A DNA stretch of 64,000 bases from Pimelobacter simplex (GTDB lineage Bacteria; Actinomycetota; Actinomycetes; Propionibacteriales; Nocardioidaceae): the NCBI RefSeq assembly GCF_024662235.1, contig NZ_CP096276.1, forward strand, positions 868,001 through 932,000. Direction: 5' to 3'. Each line of letters opens with the position of its first letter. Positions within the stretch are counted from its first letter, which is position 1. The notes under the pieces are model-generated. The model was not told where the DNA came from, searched no databases, and saw only the letters and a list, made by a program, of their open reading frames with translations. A program made the translations under genes and the position numbers. Of this stretch, positions 51,211 to 58,556 are shown one piece after another.

Positions 51211-52524
51211 ATGTCCCGTCCCCGGAAGGTCGCGCTGCTCTCCGCGACCACCGCCCTCGCCGCCGCCTCGCTGCTGTGCGTCCCACCGCCCGCCCCTGCG
51301 GCCCCAACGGCCCCAACGGCCGAGACCGCCGCCCCCAGTGCGGCCGCGGTCGGCGGCTCGATCGTCTACATCCGCGCCTCCAACGTCTGGCTGACCCGTC
51401 CCGACGGCACCGGCCAGCGCCAGGTGACCCGCGACGGCACCGCGGCATCGCCGTACGAGCACCCGACCATGGCCGACGACGGCGTCATCGCGGTGATGAA
51501 GGGCGAGACGATCGTCCGGATGCGCCAGGACGGCGTGGTGCTCAACCGGATCACGCCGGAGGACCTGTTCGTCCCCGACTCCGGGACGGTCACGATCAGC
51601 CCGATCCAGGGCGCGGAGATCTCGCCGGACGGCACCAAGATCGCCTACAGCCAGCTCCGCCTCGAGCGGTACGGCGGCGCGGGCGGCTACCTGGAGGCCG
51701 AGGCGGTGACGAGCTTCACCGACGCGACCCGGTGGTCGGGGCCCGACAAGTACGGGATCGTGCTCGGCTACCAGCCGGGGTGGGTGAGCAACAGCCGGGT
51801 CGCGCTCTACCGCAACGGCGACGTCCACCTCGCCGACCTGGGGCAGACGGCGCAGCCCTGGTTCCGCTCGCCCGACATCTTCGACAGCTTCGTCGAGCTG
51901 CTGGAGCCGGAGGTGTCCCGTGACGGCAAGCGGGTGCTGTTCGGGGTCGAGGGGGCCGGCTTCGCGATGAAGACGACCGTGGGCGACCCGCGCAGCGGGA
52001 GCCGGACGCCGGCCAAGCCGACCGCGAACCCGGAGTGCTACGTCACGCCCGACCCCGGCCGGCCCTCGCCGGTGGACGCGGCGTTCGGGCCGGACAGCGA
52101 CTCGGCCGTCTACAGCGAGGGCGGCGAGCTGTGGGTCGTGCTCGGGCTGGCCGCGTGCTCGGCCGAGGGGACGACGGTGACCCGGATCGCCACCGCCGGC
52201 ACCGAGCCCGACTGGTCGCCGGCGCCGCTGTCGGCTCCGCCGGCGGCCGCCCACGCGTTCGCGCTGACCAAGGCGCCGGTGGTGAGCGGCAAGGCCAAGG
52301 CCGGCAAGAGGCTCCGGGCGACGAGCGGCATCTGGTCCCCGGCACCGTCCGGGGTGAGCTACGCCTGGCTCCGCAACGGCCGGGTGGTGCCCGGCCGTAC
52401 CGGCGCCACGTACGCCGTCACGCGGGCTGACCGGGGCAAGCGGATCCAGGTCCGGGTGACCGTGCGGCGCACCGGCTACGCCACCCGTACGGCGCTCTCC
52501 GGCGCGGTGACCGTGCGTCGCTGA
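51211..52524 (+). CDS. Secreted beta-propeller-like (TolB/PD40) protein
   Basis: The 437-residue protein has a Sec signal peptide (VALLSATTALAAASLL, cleavage after about residue 30 near APAAP), then repeats resembling TolB/WD40-like PD40 blades (NVWLTRPDGTGQRQVT, AEISPDGTKIAYSQ, PEVSRDGKRVLFG) and a C-terminal domain of about 85 residues with an Ig-like repeat (KAGKRLRATSGIW, YAWLRNGRVV). ATG 51211 has AGAGGAG about 8 nt upstream. A 240-bp region separates it from the divergent mycoredoxin gene. The role outside the cell is unknown; binding to polymer or protein is a reasonable guess. Confidence 0.78.
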   Translation: MSRPRKVALLSATTALAAASLLCVPPPAPAAPTAPTAETAAPSAAAVGGSIVYIRASNVWLTRPDGTGQRQVTRDGTAASPYEHPTMADDGVIAVMKGETIVRMRQDGVVLNRITPEDLFVPDSGTVTISPIQGAEISPDGTKIAYSQLRLERYGGAGGYLEAEAVTSFTDATRWSGPDKYGIVLGYQPGWVSNSRVALYRNGDVHLADLGQTAQPWFRSPDIFDSFVELLEPEVSRDGKRVLFGVEGAGFAMKTTVGDPRSGSRTPAKPTANPECYVTPDPGRPSPVDAAFGPDSDSAVYSEGGELWVVLGLAACSAEGTTVTRIATAGTEPDWSPAPLSAPPAAAHAFALTKAPVVSGKAKAGKRLRATSGIWSPAPSGVSYAWLRNGRVVPGRTGATYAVTRADRGKRIQVRVTVRRTGYATRTALSGAVTVRR

Positions 52525-52559
52525 CCGCTCATCCACAGGCCCCGACGGCGGGTCCGGTT

Positions 52560-52582
52560 CTGTCGGCCCCGCCGTCTAGGGT
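52560..52582 (+). promoter_or_regulatory. PafBC-type DNA-damage promoter of uvrD2
   Basis: CTGTCGGCC (52560-52568), 8 nt, TAGGGT (52577-52582), then 7 nt to ATG 52590. This matches the mycobacterial PafBC-dependent motif TTGTCRGTG-N8-TAnnnT in core and spacing and is nearly identical to the element before ku. Confidence 0.7.
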
Positions 52583-52589
52583 CGGTGCC

Positions 52590-54665
52590 ATGTCCGAGTC
52601 CATCGAACGCCTGCTCTCCGCGCTCGACCCCGAGCAGCGCAAGGTCGCCGAGACCCTGCGCGGTCCGGTGCGGGTGCTGGCGGGCGCGGGCACGGGCAAG
52701 ACGCGGGCGATCACCCACCGGATCGCGCACGGCGTCCAGTCCGGGGTCTACGCGCCGACCGAGGTGCTGGCGGTGACCTTCACGACGCGCGCGGCGGGCG
52801 AGCTGCGCCAGCGGCTGCGGGCGCTCGGCGCGCCCGGGGTGCAGGCGCGGACCTTCCACAGCGCGGCGCTGCGCCAGCTGCGCTACTTCTGGCCCCACGT
52901 GCACGGCACCGAGCTGCCGGTGCTGACCGAGTCCAAGATCCCGATGCTCGCCGCGGCCTGCCGCACGCTCGGCATCCGCGCCGAGCAGGCGCTGCTGCGC
53001 GACCTCGCCTCCGAGGTCGAGTGGGCCAAGGTGAGCAATGTCGGCGCCGACGACTACCCCCGGCTCGCGCCGGCCAAGGGCCGCTCGGTCGGCGACCAGA
53101 CGCCCGAGGCGGTCGGGCGGGTGATGGCCGCCTACGAGCAGGTCAAGCGCGACCAGGGGCGGATGGACATGGAGGACGTGCTCCTCCTCACCGCGGGCGT
53201 CCTGGCCAGCGACGAGCGGGTCGCGGCCCAGGTGCGCCGCCAGTACAAGTGGTTCGTCGTCGACGAGTTCCAAGACGTCTCGCCGCTGCAGTCGGCGCTG
53301 CTCGACCTGTGGCTGGGCGGGCGCGACGAGCTGTGCGTGGTGGGCGACCCGGCCCAGACGATCTACTCCTTCGCGGGCGCCGACGCGACCTACCTCAAGG
53401 ACTTCCCGCAGCGCTATCCCGGCACCACCTCGATCGAGCTGGTCCGCAACTACCGCTCCTCGCCCCAGGTGGTCGCGGCCGCCAACACCCTCCTGGCCGG
53501 TACGCCGAGCGCCGGGGTCGAGCTGCGCTCCCAGCAGGCGGCGGGCTCGGCGGTGCGCTACGTCGGCGAGCCCGACGAGGTCGCCGAGGCGCGGGGGGTG
53601 GCCGACCGGGTCGCCAAGCTCCAGCGGGCCGGCACGCCCTACGGCGAGATGGCGGTGCTCTTCCGGATCAACGCGCAGTCCGAGACCTTCGAGGACGCGC
53701 TCACCGACCGCGGCATCCCCTACGTCGTGCGCGGCGCGGCGCGCTTCTTCGACCGCCGCGAGGTCCGCGAGGCGGTCACCCGGCTGCGCGGCGCCGCGCG
53801 CTCGGGCGAGGCCGACGACCTGCCGTGGCTCGAGGTGGTCAAGGCGGTCCTGTCCGGCATGGGCTGGACGGCCGAGCCCCCGACCAACCGCGGCCAGGTC
53901 CGCGATCGCTGGGAGTCCCTCCAGGCGCTGGCCGACCAGGCCGGTGCCTTCGCCGAGGAGCGCGGCATCGAGTCCTCGGTGGCGGCCTTCGTCGACGAGC
54001 TCGACCGCCGCGCCACCGAGCAGCACGCGCCGACCGCCGACGGCGTGACGCTGGCGACCTTCCACGCCGCCAAGGGCCTGGAGTGGGACGCCGTCTTCTG
54101 CTGCGGCGTCCAGGACGGCACCGTCCCCATCGTCTACGCCGAGCAGGGGGGAGCCCGCCCCGACGCGGTCGAGGAGGAGCGCCGGCTGCTCTACGTCGGT
54201 ATGACCCGCGCCCGGCGCGAGCTGATGGTGTCGTGGTCGGCCGCGCGCAACCCGGGCCAGGCCCCGCGACGCCAGCCCTCGCGCTTCCTGGTGCCGATGC
54301 TGCCGGCCAGCCAGCAGCCCCAGCCGGCCCGCGGGCGGACCAAGGTCGCGCGCTGCCGTGAGTGCCTCCAGCCGCTCACCTCGGCCGCGGAGAAGAAGCG
54401 CGGCCGCTGCGCCCACCACCCGGTCCGCTACGACGAGGGCCTGTTCGAGCGGCTCAAGGCCTGGCGCCTCGAGACCGCGCGCGAGGCGGGTGAGGACGGC
54501 AAGCCGCTCCCGGCGTACGTCGTGTTCACCGACGCCACGCTCGAGCTGATCGCCGAGCACAAGCCCGGTTCGATGGCGGCGCTCGCCAAGGTCAACGGGG
54601 TCGGTCCCAACAAGATCGAGCGCTATGGCGAGGCGGTCCTCGCACTTGTTTCAGAAAAACCTTGA
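52590..54665 (+). CDS. uvrD2: ATP-dependent DNA helicase UvrD2
   Basis: The 691-residue superfamily 1A helicase has Walker A LAGAGTGKTRAI, motif II VVDEFQDVSPLQ, motif III GDPAQTIYSFAGA, TFHAAKGLEWD and YVGMTRARREL. After the motor come a Cys motif (CREC, then C-AHH) and an HRDC domain ending VNGVGPNKIERYGEAVLALV, the layout of mycobacterial UvrD2 (Rv3198c). The tetracysteine element is CxxC-x14-CxxH here, so one ligand is His. ATG 52590 is a predicted leaderless start. whiB7 regulatory DNA begins right after the stop. Confidence 0.94.
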   Translation: MSESIERLLSALDPEQRKVAETLRGPVRVLAGAGTGKTRAITHRIAHGVQSGVYAPTEVLAVTFTTRAAGELRQRLRALGAPGVQARTFHSAALRQLRYFWPHVHGTELPVLTESKIPMLAAACRTLGIRAEQALLRDLASEVEWAKVSNVGADDYPRLAPAKGRSVGDQTPEAVGRVMAAYEQVKRDQGRMDMEDVLLLTAGVLASDERVAAQVRRQYKWFVVDEFQDVSPLQSALLDLWLGGRDELCVVGDPAQTIYSFAGADATYLKDFPQRYPGTTSIELVRNYRSSPQVVAAANTLLAGTPSAGVELRSQQAAGSAVRYVGEPDEVAEARGVADRVAKLQRAGTPYGEMAVLFRINAQSETFEDALTDRGIPYVVRGAARFFDRREVREAVTRLRGAARSGEADDLPWLEVVKAVLSGMGWTAEPPTNRGQVRDRWESLQALADQAGAFAEERGIESSVAAFVDELDRRATEQHAPTADGVTLATFHAAKGLEWDAVFCCGVQDGTVPIVYAEQGGARPDAVEEERRLLYVGMTRARRELMVSWSAARNPGQAPRRQPSRFLVPMLPASQQPQPARGRTKVARCRECLQPLTSAAEKKRGRCAHHPVRYDEGLFERLKAWRLETAREAGEDGKPLPAYVVFTDATLELIAEHKPGSMAALAKVNGVGPNKIERYGEAVLALVSEKP

Positions 54666-54713
54666 AAAACCCCGATAAATGATTTGCACGGCCCGAAGAC
54701 GGGCCGTTACGGT
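54653..54713 (+). promoter_or_regulatory. whiB7 promoter with AT-rich upstream element
   Basis: An A/T-rich tract (GAAAAACCCCGATAAATGAT, near 54663-54683) lies directly before a -35 TTGCAC (54684-54689), with -10 TACGGT (54708-54713) 18 nt further. WhiB7 activates promoters with an AT-rich sequence just upstream of -35, including its own. An 8-bp inverted repeat ACGGCCCG-AAGA-CGGGCCGT sits in the spacer (about 54688-54707) and may be an operator or the uvrD2 terminator. Confidence 0.62.
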
Positions 54714-54787
54714 CATCAGACACAACCGCTGCGCACCACAGCCCTGGCACGGCTGGCGCCCAACTGGCACCGAAGGAGGTGGCACCC

Positions 54788-55072
54788 ATGGAGAACTTCG
54801 TGATGATCCCGGCAATGACGTCCGCTTGGCAGCGTCCGCTGTCCCCGTCCGCGTTCCTCGGCTGCGCCACCTCTGCCCTCCCGACCTTCGAGGTCCAGGG
54901 CATTGCCGCGCGTGCGATCGCTCCGAATGCCGCTTTTGCGCCGTTCGCGACCCTCGCCGCCGCCGTGGCCCTGGATGCCGTCAAGCGGGAGCGCGCACAC
55001 GCCGGCATGGGACGCCGCGGCACGACGACCGCCTACGTCCCGGGTTCACTCGCCTGGAGTCCACCGATCTGA
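54788..55072 (+). CDS. Leader ORF upstream of whiB7 (94 residues, hypothetical)
   Basis: ATG 54788 follows one of the strongest ribosome binding sites in the window (AAGGAGGTGG, about 54774-54783). The predicted peptide (MENFVMIPAMTSAWQRPLSP..., ending AWSPPI) has no recognised domain. It sits inside the whiB7 leader and ends 26 nt before the attenuator hairpin. whiB7 (wblC) leaders in mycobacteria and Streptomyces contain upstream ORFs whose translation, when slowed by ribosome-targeting antibiotics, allows read-through into whiB7. This ORF is longer than the ones I recall, so the active uORF may be shorter or the product may be functional. Confidence 0.5.
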   Translation: MENFVMIPAMTSAWQRPLSPSAFLGCATSALPTFEVQGIAARAIAPNAAFAPFATLAAAVALDAVKRERAHAGMGRRGTTTAYVPGSLAWSPPI

Positions 55073-55097
55073 GATAGCACTCAGCTCGGCACCCTCC

Positions 55098-55140
55098 AGG
55101 CCGCGGAACCCGAATCACCGGGATCCGCGGCCTTCGTACT
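55098..55140 (+). terminator. whiB7 leader attenuator hairpin
   Basis: A perfect 10-bp inverted repeat, AGGCCGCGGA and TCCGCGGCCT, encloses a 16-nt loop that contains CCCG and CGGG able to pair further. It is followed by TCGTACTTCTCC. It lies 26 nt after the leader ORF and about 90 nt before whiB7, where the antibiotic-responsive terminator is in other actinobacteria. Confidence 0.75.
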
Positions 55141-55225
55141 TCTCCGACCGAGAACCGCGAAGGCGCAGATCCCGCAAGGAATCGACCAACGCGATCAGGT
55201 CTGAGTAGAGGAGGTGAAAGCAGAA

Positions 55226-55492
55226 ATGACGACCAGTGTTCTCGAGCCGACGCTGGACGAGCTGCTGCCGTGCCGGCTGAACGATGCCGAGCTGTGGTTC
55301 GCCGAGTCCCCGTCGGATGTCGAGGCCGCCAAGGCGCTGTGCGTGGACTGCCCGGTCCAGGCGATGTGCCTCGCCGGCGCGCTGGAGCGGCGCGAGCCGT
55401 GGGGCGTCTGGGGCGGCGAGCTGTTCCTGGCCGGCGTGGTGATCCCGCGCAAGCGGCCCCGGGGCCGGCCGCGCAAGGACGCCGCCGCGTAG
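55226..55492 (+). CDS. whiB7: WhiB7 transcriptional regulator (antibiotic resistance)
   Basis: The 88-residue protein has four iron-sulfur cluster Cys (C16, C39, C42, C48; C-x22-C-x2-C-x5-C), the G(V/I)WGG turn at about 60-64 and a C-terminal AT-hook KRPRGRPRK, the feature that separates WhiB7 from other Wbl proteins. WhiB7 binds SigA region 4 and, through its AT-hook, AT-rich DNA next to -35, inducing intrinsic resistance genes. ATG 55226 lies after an extended SD (AGGAGGTGA); GTG 55214 overlaps that SD and is unlikely. The gene follows uvrD2 as in M. tuberculosis Rv3197A/Rv3198c. Confidence 0.94.
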   Translation: MTTSVLEPTLDELLPCRLNDAELWFAESPSDVEAAKALCVDCPVQAMCLAGALERREPWGVWGGELFLAGVVIPRKRPRGRPRKDAAA

Positions 55493-55566
55493 GCCACGCC
55501 GACGCAGCAACTCATCAACGCAGTACCACCGAAGAGCTTTCTCATACCTCCAGAACGGAAATCATC

Positions 55567-55734
55567 ATGAACAACCTCCTCAACGAAGAGATGGCGCGGG
55601 CGCAGATGTCCATGCGCCTGGGAGAGGCGCAGCAGCTGCGCGCGGCCAGTCGGATGGCCCGTGCGCGTCGCTTGAGCCGCAAGGCCGAGCGTGCAGCGCA
55701 GCAGGCTCGTCTCGCCCTCGCTCGCGCTCTCTGA
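55567..55734 (+). CDS. Small basic helical protein (55 residues)
   Basis: ATG 55567, preceded by ACGGAA, opens a short frame encoding MNNLLNEEMARAQMSMRLGE and a strongly Arg/Ala-rich amphipathic helix (RLSRKAERAAQQARLALARAL). It lies 74 nt after whiB7 on the same strand and before a strong terminator, so it is probably co-transcribed. Its composition is that of a single long helix, possibly RNA- or membrane-binding. The family is unknown to me. Protein coding is likely but not certain. Confidence 0.6.
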   Translation: MNNLLNEEMARAQMSMRLGEAQQLRAASRMARARRLSRKAERAAQQARLALARAL

Positions 55735-55824
55735 GTCCGTACCGCGGGGGCTCCCGCACCACGGACAAGCGAGACCGGAATTCTTCGGGACCTCCCTCGA
55801 AGGGCACCTGATCGCGGGTGAACA

Positions 55825-55872
55825 GGAAGGGCCGGTTCGACCGATCGTCGAACCGGCCCTTCCGGCTTTTTG
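55825..55872 (+). terminator. Strong intrinsic terminator ending the whiB7 unit
   Basis: A perfect 17-bp inverted repeat (GGAAGGGCCGGTTCGAC at 55825-55841 and its complement at 55847-55863) with a 5-nt loop is followed by GGCTTTTTG. It is the longest perfect stem I found in the window and ends the whiB7/small-protein transcript. Confidence 0.9.
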
Positions 55873-55914
55873 AGCAGCGCCGGCGGGTCGCTCCGGCGCC
55901 ACTAGGCTGGCGCC

Positions 55915-56079
55915 GTGACGCTGCACTGCGACTTCTGCGGGCGCCGGGCGGACGGCGACGTCCCGCCGTTGACCTGGTCCACGTCGGTCGAGCGGGGGCG
56001 GGTCCGGCACTACTGCGACGAGTGCTCGCGGGCGAACCTGCGCTCGATGGAGGCCAAGCTCGACAGCGAGTGGTGGTAG
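55915..56079 (+). CDS. Small zinc-ribbon protein (54 residues)
   Basis: GTG 55915, six nt after TAGGCT (55903-55908), opens a 54-codon frame with two CxxC knuckles, CDFCG at residue 5 and YCDEC at about residue 34, separated by LTWSTSVERGRVRH, and ends with KLDSEWW. The pattern is a compact treble-clef or zinc ribbon, and I recall similar short proteins across actinobacteria. It converges on the cyclodehydratase-like gene with 7 bp between stops. Its function is unknown. Confidence 0.72.
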   Translation: MTLHCDFCGRRADGDVPPLTWSTSVERGRVRHYCDECSRANLRSMEAKLDSEWW

Positions 56080-56086
56080 CCGCCGC

Positions 56087-56977
56087 TCAGGGCAGCTCGA
56101 GGAAGCCGTCCCAGGAGCAGCCGCAGCCGGGGTGGCGGCCCCACGGGGTCCGCACCGGTACGCCGTGCGGGCCGAGGTCGACGGTCGCCGACCAGGTGGT
56201 GGGCTCCTCGCCGTCGGCGTAGCGCAGGAGGTCCTGCACGGCCCAGGCGAGCGCGAGCCGGTCGAGCACCGGGTCGCGAGGCGCCGGCTGGGCGGCGCCG
56301 CGGGCGGCGGCCTGGGCCAGGAGCAGCGCGCGGCGGGGATCGGTCACCGACGCGTGGGCGTCGACGCAGCGCAGGCAGGCGGTGCGGCCCGGGTCGACGA
56401 ACGGGCCGACCTGCATCCCGGTGGCGTCCCCGGCGACGACCAGGTGCGGGACCGAGCCGCGCACGAGCGGGTCGAGGCGCTCGCGGGGGAGCGGACCGGG
56501 GTGCAGGACCAGGTGCACCGCGCCGGGGTCGTCGGCGGTGGGGGTGGTGGCGAGCCCGGCCTCGGCGAGCAGGCCGGTGAGCAGGTCGGTGAGGGGGCCG
56601 GGGGCGGCACGCACGGCGATCCGGGCGGCGGCGCGCGCCTCGTGGCGGCGTACGGCATCGGGGCCGAACTGGGCGAGCAGCGGACCCAGCCCGGGTGGGA
56701 GCGGCCACGGGGGAGCGGGATGGACCAGTCCGGCCTCGCGGAGCCGGGCCAGGGCGGTCGCGGCGGACTCGCTCAGCGGCGCGTCAGCCGGGTGCCCGGT
56801 GGGCCGGCCGAGCGCGCTCAGCAGCCGCCGGACGGCGGGATCGTCGGGGACCGACGCCCGCGGCGGGTCGAGTCCCACCTGGAGGACGCCCGGTGCGCGG
56901 TGGAGCACCGGCGTACCGGGGCGCAGCACCAGGGCGGCCGCCGACGGCGACGCGGTGGTCCCGGCAGCGATCGGCAT
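56087..56977 (-). CDS. Cyclodehydratase-like (ThiF/TOMM family) protein
   Basis: The 296-residue protein resembles the bacteriocin-type cyclodehydratase/ocin ThiF-like family: an N-terminal winged-helix-like part (DDPAVRRLLSALG, SAATALARLREAGLV), a degenerate nucleotide-binding region, and the signature GPFVDPGRTACLRCVDAHASVTDP. It keeps CLRC but lacks a complete E1 ATP site, and there is no YcaO, dehydrogenase or precursor peptide nearby, so a thiazole/oxazole pathway is not supported. M. tuberculosis Rv3196 is a comparable neighbour. ATG 56977 lies 6 nt after minus-strand CACGCT (56984-56989). Confidence 0.75.
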   Translation of the reverse strand: MPIAAGTTASPSAAALVLRPGTPVLHRAPGVLQVGLDPPRASVPDDPAVRRLLSALGRPTGHPADAPLSESAATALARLREAGLVHPAPPWPLPPGLGPLLAQFGPDAVRRHEARAAARIAVRAAPGPLTDLLTGLLAEAGLATTPTADDPGAVHLVLHPGPLPRERLDPLVRGSVPHLVVAGDATGMQVGPFVDPGRTACLRCVDAHASVTDPRRALLLAQAAARGAAQPAPRDPVLDRLALAWAVQDLLRYADGEEPTTWSATVDLGPHGVPVRTPWGRHPGCGCSWDGFLELP

Positions 56978-57046
56978 GCGGGCAGCGTGCCACGGGCGGG
57001 CGGGGGCGCGCGGCGCTCATCCACAGGCCCGGCTGGAAAAACGCGC

Positions 57047-57080
57047 CACGGGCGGCTCCACCGAGGTGGAGCCGCCCGTG
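57047..57080 (-). terminator. Intrinsic terminator of the DUF5679 gene
   Basis: A 16-bp perfect inverted repeat (CACGGGCGGCTCCACC and its complement) has a 2-nt centre and, on the minus strand, a GCGCGTTTTTCC tail. It begins 24 nt after the stop of the minus-strand DUF5679 gene. Confidence 0.88.
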
Positions 57081-57103
57081 ACAATCGGCTGAGTGCCTGA
57101 GGT

Positions 57104-57262
57104 TCAGGCCTTGCCGAGGATGCGGTTGAGGTTCGTGCCGCACTCGGGGCAGACGGCCTTGGCCATCCGGGTCCCCTTCTCGTTGACCTTGACCTCGCCC
57201 TCGGCCTCGCGCTTGGCCTTGCACTTCACGCAGTAGAACTCGCCGCTCCAGGTCTCCGCCAT
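57104..57262 (-). CDS. DUF5679 zinc-ribbon protein (52 residues)
   Basis: The 52-residue protein has CVKC near residue 11 and CPEC near residue 38, a two-knuckle zinc ribbon, with basic segments between (KAKREAEGEVKVNEKGTRM). DUF5679 proteins are small and of unknown function; similar ribbons occur in ribosomal proteins. ATG 57262 has AGGAGG with 5 nt spacing, one of the best ribosome binding sites here. A strong terminator follows, so it is a monocistronic, probably well-expressed gene. Confidence 0.85.
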   Translation of the reverse strand: MAETWSGEFYCVKCKAKREAEGEVKVNEKGTRMAKAVCPECGTNLNRILGKA

Positions 57263-57399
57263 GACGGCCTCCTTGCTTTTTGTTCGTTCGGTCGTCGCGA
57301 CGGGGGACATTGGGGGAAGCCCGTCGGGGTTCGGAGCCGCACTCCGAACCTCCCCGACCCTACGGCACAGCCCCACGGAGTCGCAGTACCGTGCCCCGC

Positions 57400-58221
57400 A
57401 TGTCTGATTCCGCCGTGAAATCGCCCACGCCCCCCGTGCTGACCCACCTGCGCCTCGAGCGGCCCTCGGCGGGGGTCGCGCTGCTGGTCCTGGACCTGCC
57501 GGAGATGCGCAACGCGATGAGCGACGAGATGACCGCCTCCTGGGTCGCGGCGGTCGACCACCTGGCCGCGGACCCCACCGTGCGGGCCGTCGTGGTCACC
57601 GGGGAGGGCAAGGGGTTCTGCTCCGGCGGCAACCTGAGCTGGCTGGCCTCGGAGCCCGACGCGACGGTGGACGACCTGCGCACCCGGATGCTGCCGTTCT
57701 ACCGCGCGTGGCTCTCGATCCGCCGCCTGGAGGTGCCCACGATCGCCGCGATCAACGGCGCCGCGATCGGTGCGGGGCTGTGCCTGGCCCTGGCCTGCGA
57801 CCTCCGGTACGCCGCGCGCGGCGCCAAGATGGGCGTGCCGTTCACCCGGCTGGGGATCCACCCGGGCATGGCGGGCACCTACCTGCTGCCCGAGGTGGTG
57901 GGCCCGGCCGCGGCGCGCGACCTGTTCCTGACCGGGCGGCTGGTCGATGCCGACGAGGCGCTGGGCCTGGGCCTGGTCTCGCGGGTGCTGGAGCCCTCGG
58001 CCTTCCTCGACGAGGTGCTGGCGACCGCGGCGGACATCGCCGCCGCCGCGCCGATCGCGACCCGGCTGACCAAGGGCGCGCTCCAGCGCGGGCACGCCGA
58101 CCTGGAGGCGGCGCTGGCCTGGGAGGCGCTCGCGCAGCCGGTGACGCTGGCCACGGCGGACCTGCAGGAGGGGATCCGGGCCGCGCAGGAGAAGCGCCCG
58201 GCGCGCTTCGAGGGGAGATAG
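57400..58221 (+). CDS. Enoyl-CoA hydratase/isomerase family protein
   Basis: The 273-residue crotonase has the oxyanion-hole segments GKGFCSGGNLSWL and AAINGAAIGAGLCLALACDLRYA, and the family region VPFTRLGIHPGMAGTYLLPEVVG. In classic hydratases the position before LG is often a catalytic Glu; here it is T-R-LG, so the exact reaction (hydration, isomerisation or other) cannot be assigned. ATG 57400 lies 7 nt after TACCGT (57387-57392). A possible hairpin at 58249-58277 follows the gene. Confidence 0.88.
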   Translation: MSDSAVKSPTPPVLTHLRLERPSAGVALLVLDLPEMRNAMSDEMTASWVAAVDHLAADPTVRAVVVTGEGKGFCSGGNLSWLASEPDATVDDLRTRMLPFYRAWLSIRRLEVPTIAAINGAAIGAGLCLALACDLRYAARGAKMGVPFTRLGIHPGMAGTYLLPEVVGPAAARDLFLTGRLVDADEALGLGLVSRVLEPSAFLDEVLATAADIAAAAPIATRLTKGALQRGHADLEAALAWEALAQPVTLATADLQEGIRAAQEKRPARFEGR

Positions 58222-58248
58222 CGAGAGACCCCCGGGTCCGCATCTGCC

Positions 58249-58277
58249 CCTCGCTTGCCTTCCCCTTGCGAGCGAGG
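58249..58277 (+). terminator. Hairpin downstream of the enoyl-CoA hydratase gene
   Basis: CCTCGCTTGC and GCGAGCGAGG pair over 10 positions with one wobble around a 9-nt loop. There is no T-run. A second short stem (GGCCC-CAG-GGGCC) lies just downstream. Confidence 0.5.
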
Positions 58278-58356
58278 TGCTGCGGCCCCAGGGGCCTCTT
58301 CTGGGCATGACGCTAGGGATCCCCGGCGGCGCGGTCAATCCGGGAGTCCGACAGCC

Positions 58357-58533
58357 TGTGGACAGGCTTGTGGAGAACTCTGTGGATGAGCGGCCGGGGC
58401 CGTGGATGGAGCGGGCCGGAACGGTGTACGGCCTGTGGACGGGGTGCGCCGGTGGTGGACGCCGGGGGCGGCGTACGGTCGGATGACCAGCGGGGATGGT
58501 GCCCACCGGCTCCTCCACCGCCTGTGGACAAAC
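58357..58533. promoter_or_regulatory. Cluster of DnaA-box-like sequences
   Basis: The 335-bp gap between the crotonase and PHP genes contains no ORF that I trust. It has five TGTGGA-type sites in the same orientation: 58357 (TGTGGACAG), 58369 (TGTGGAGAA), 58381 (TGTGGATGA), 58434 (TGTGGACGG) and 58525 (TGTGGACAA, a perfect reverse complement of the actinobacterial DnaA box TTGTCCACA). The first three are spaced exactly 12 bp apart. This resembles oriC or a DnaA-titration site, but no replication genes are near. Confidence 0.5.
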
Positions 58534-58556
58534 ATTTCTGCGAGGACGGGAGACCC

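Noticed and set aside
56087..56977. Thiazole/oxazole-modified peptide (TOMM) biosynthesis cluster
   Set aside because: Only a divergent cyclodehydratase-like gene is present; no YcaO, flavin dehydrogenase, precursor peptide or transporter is nearby.
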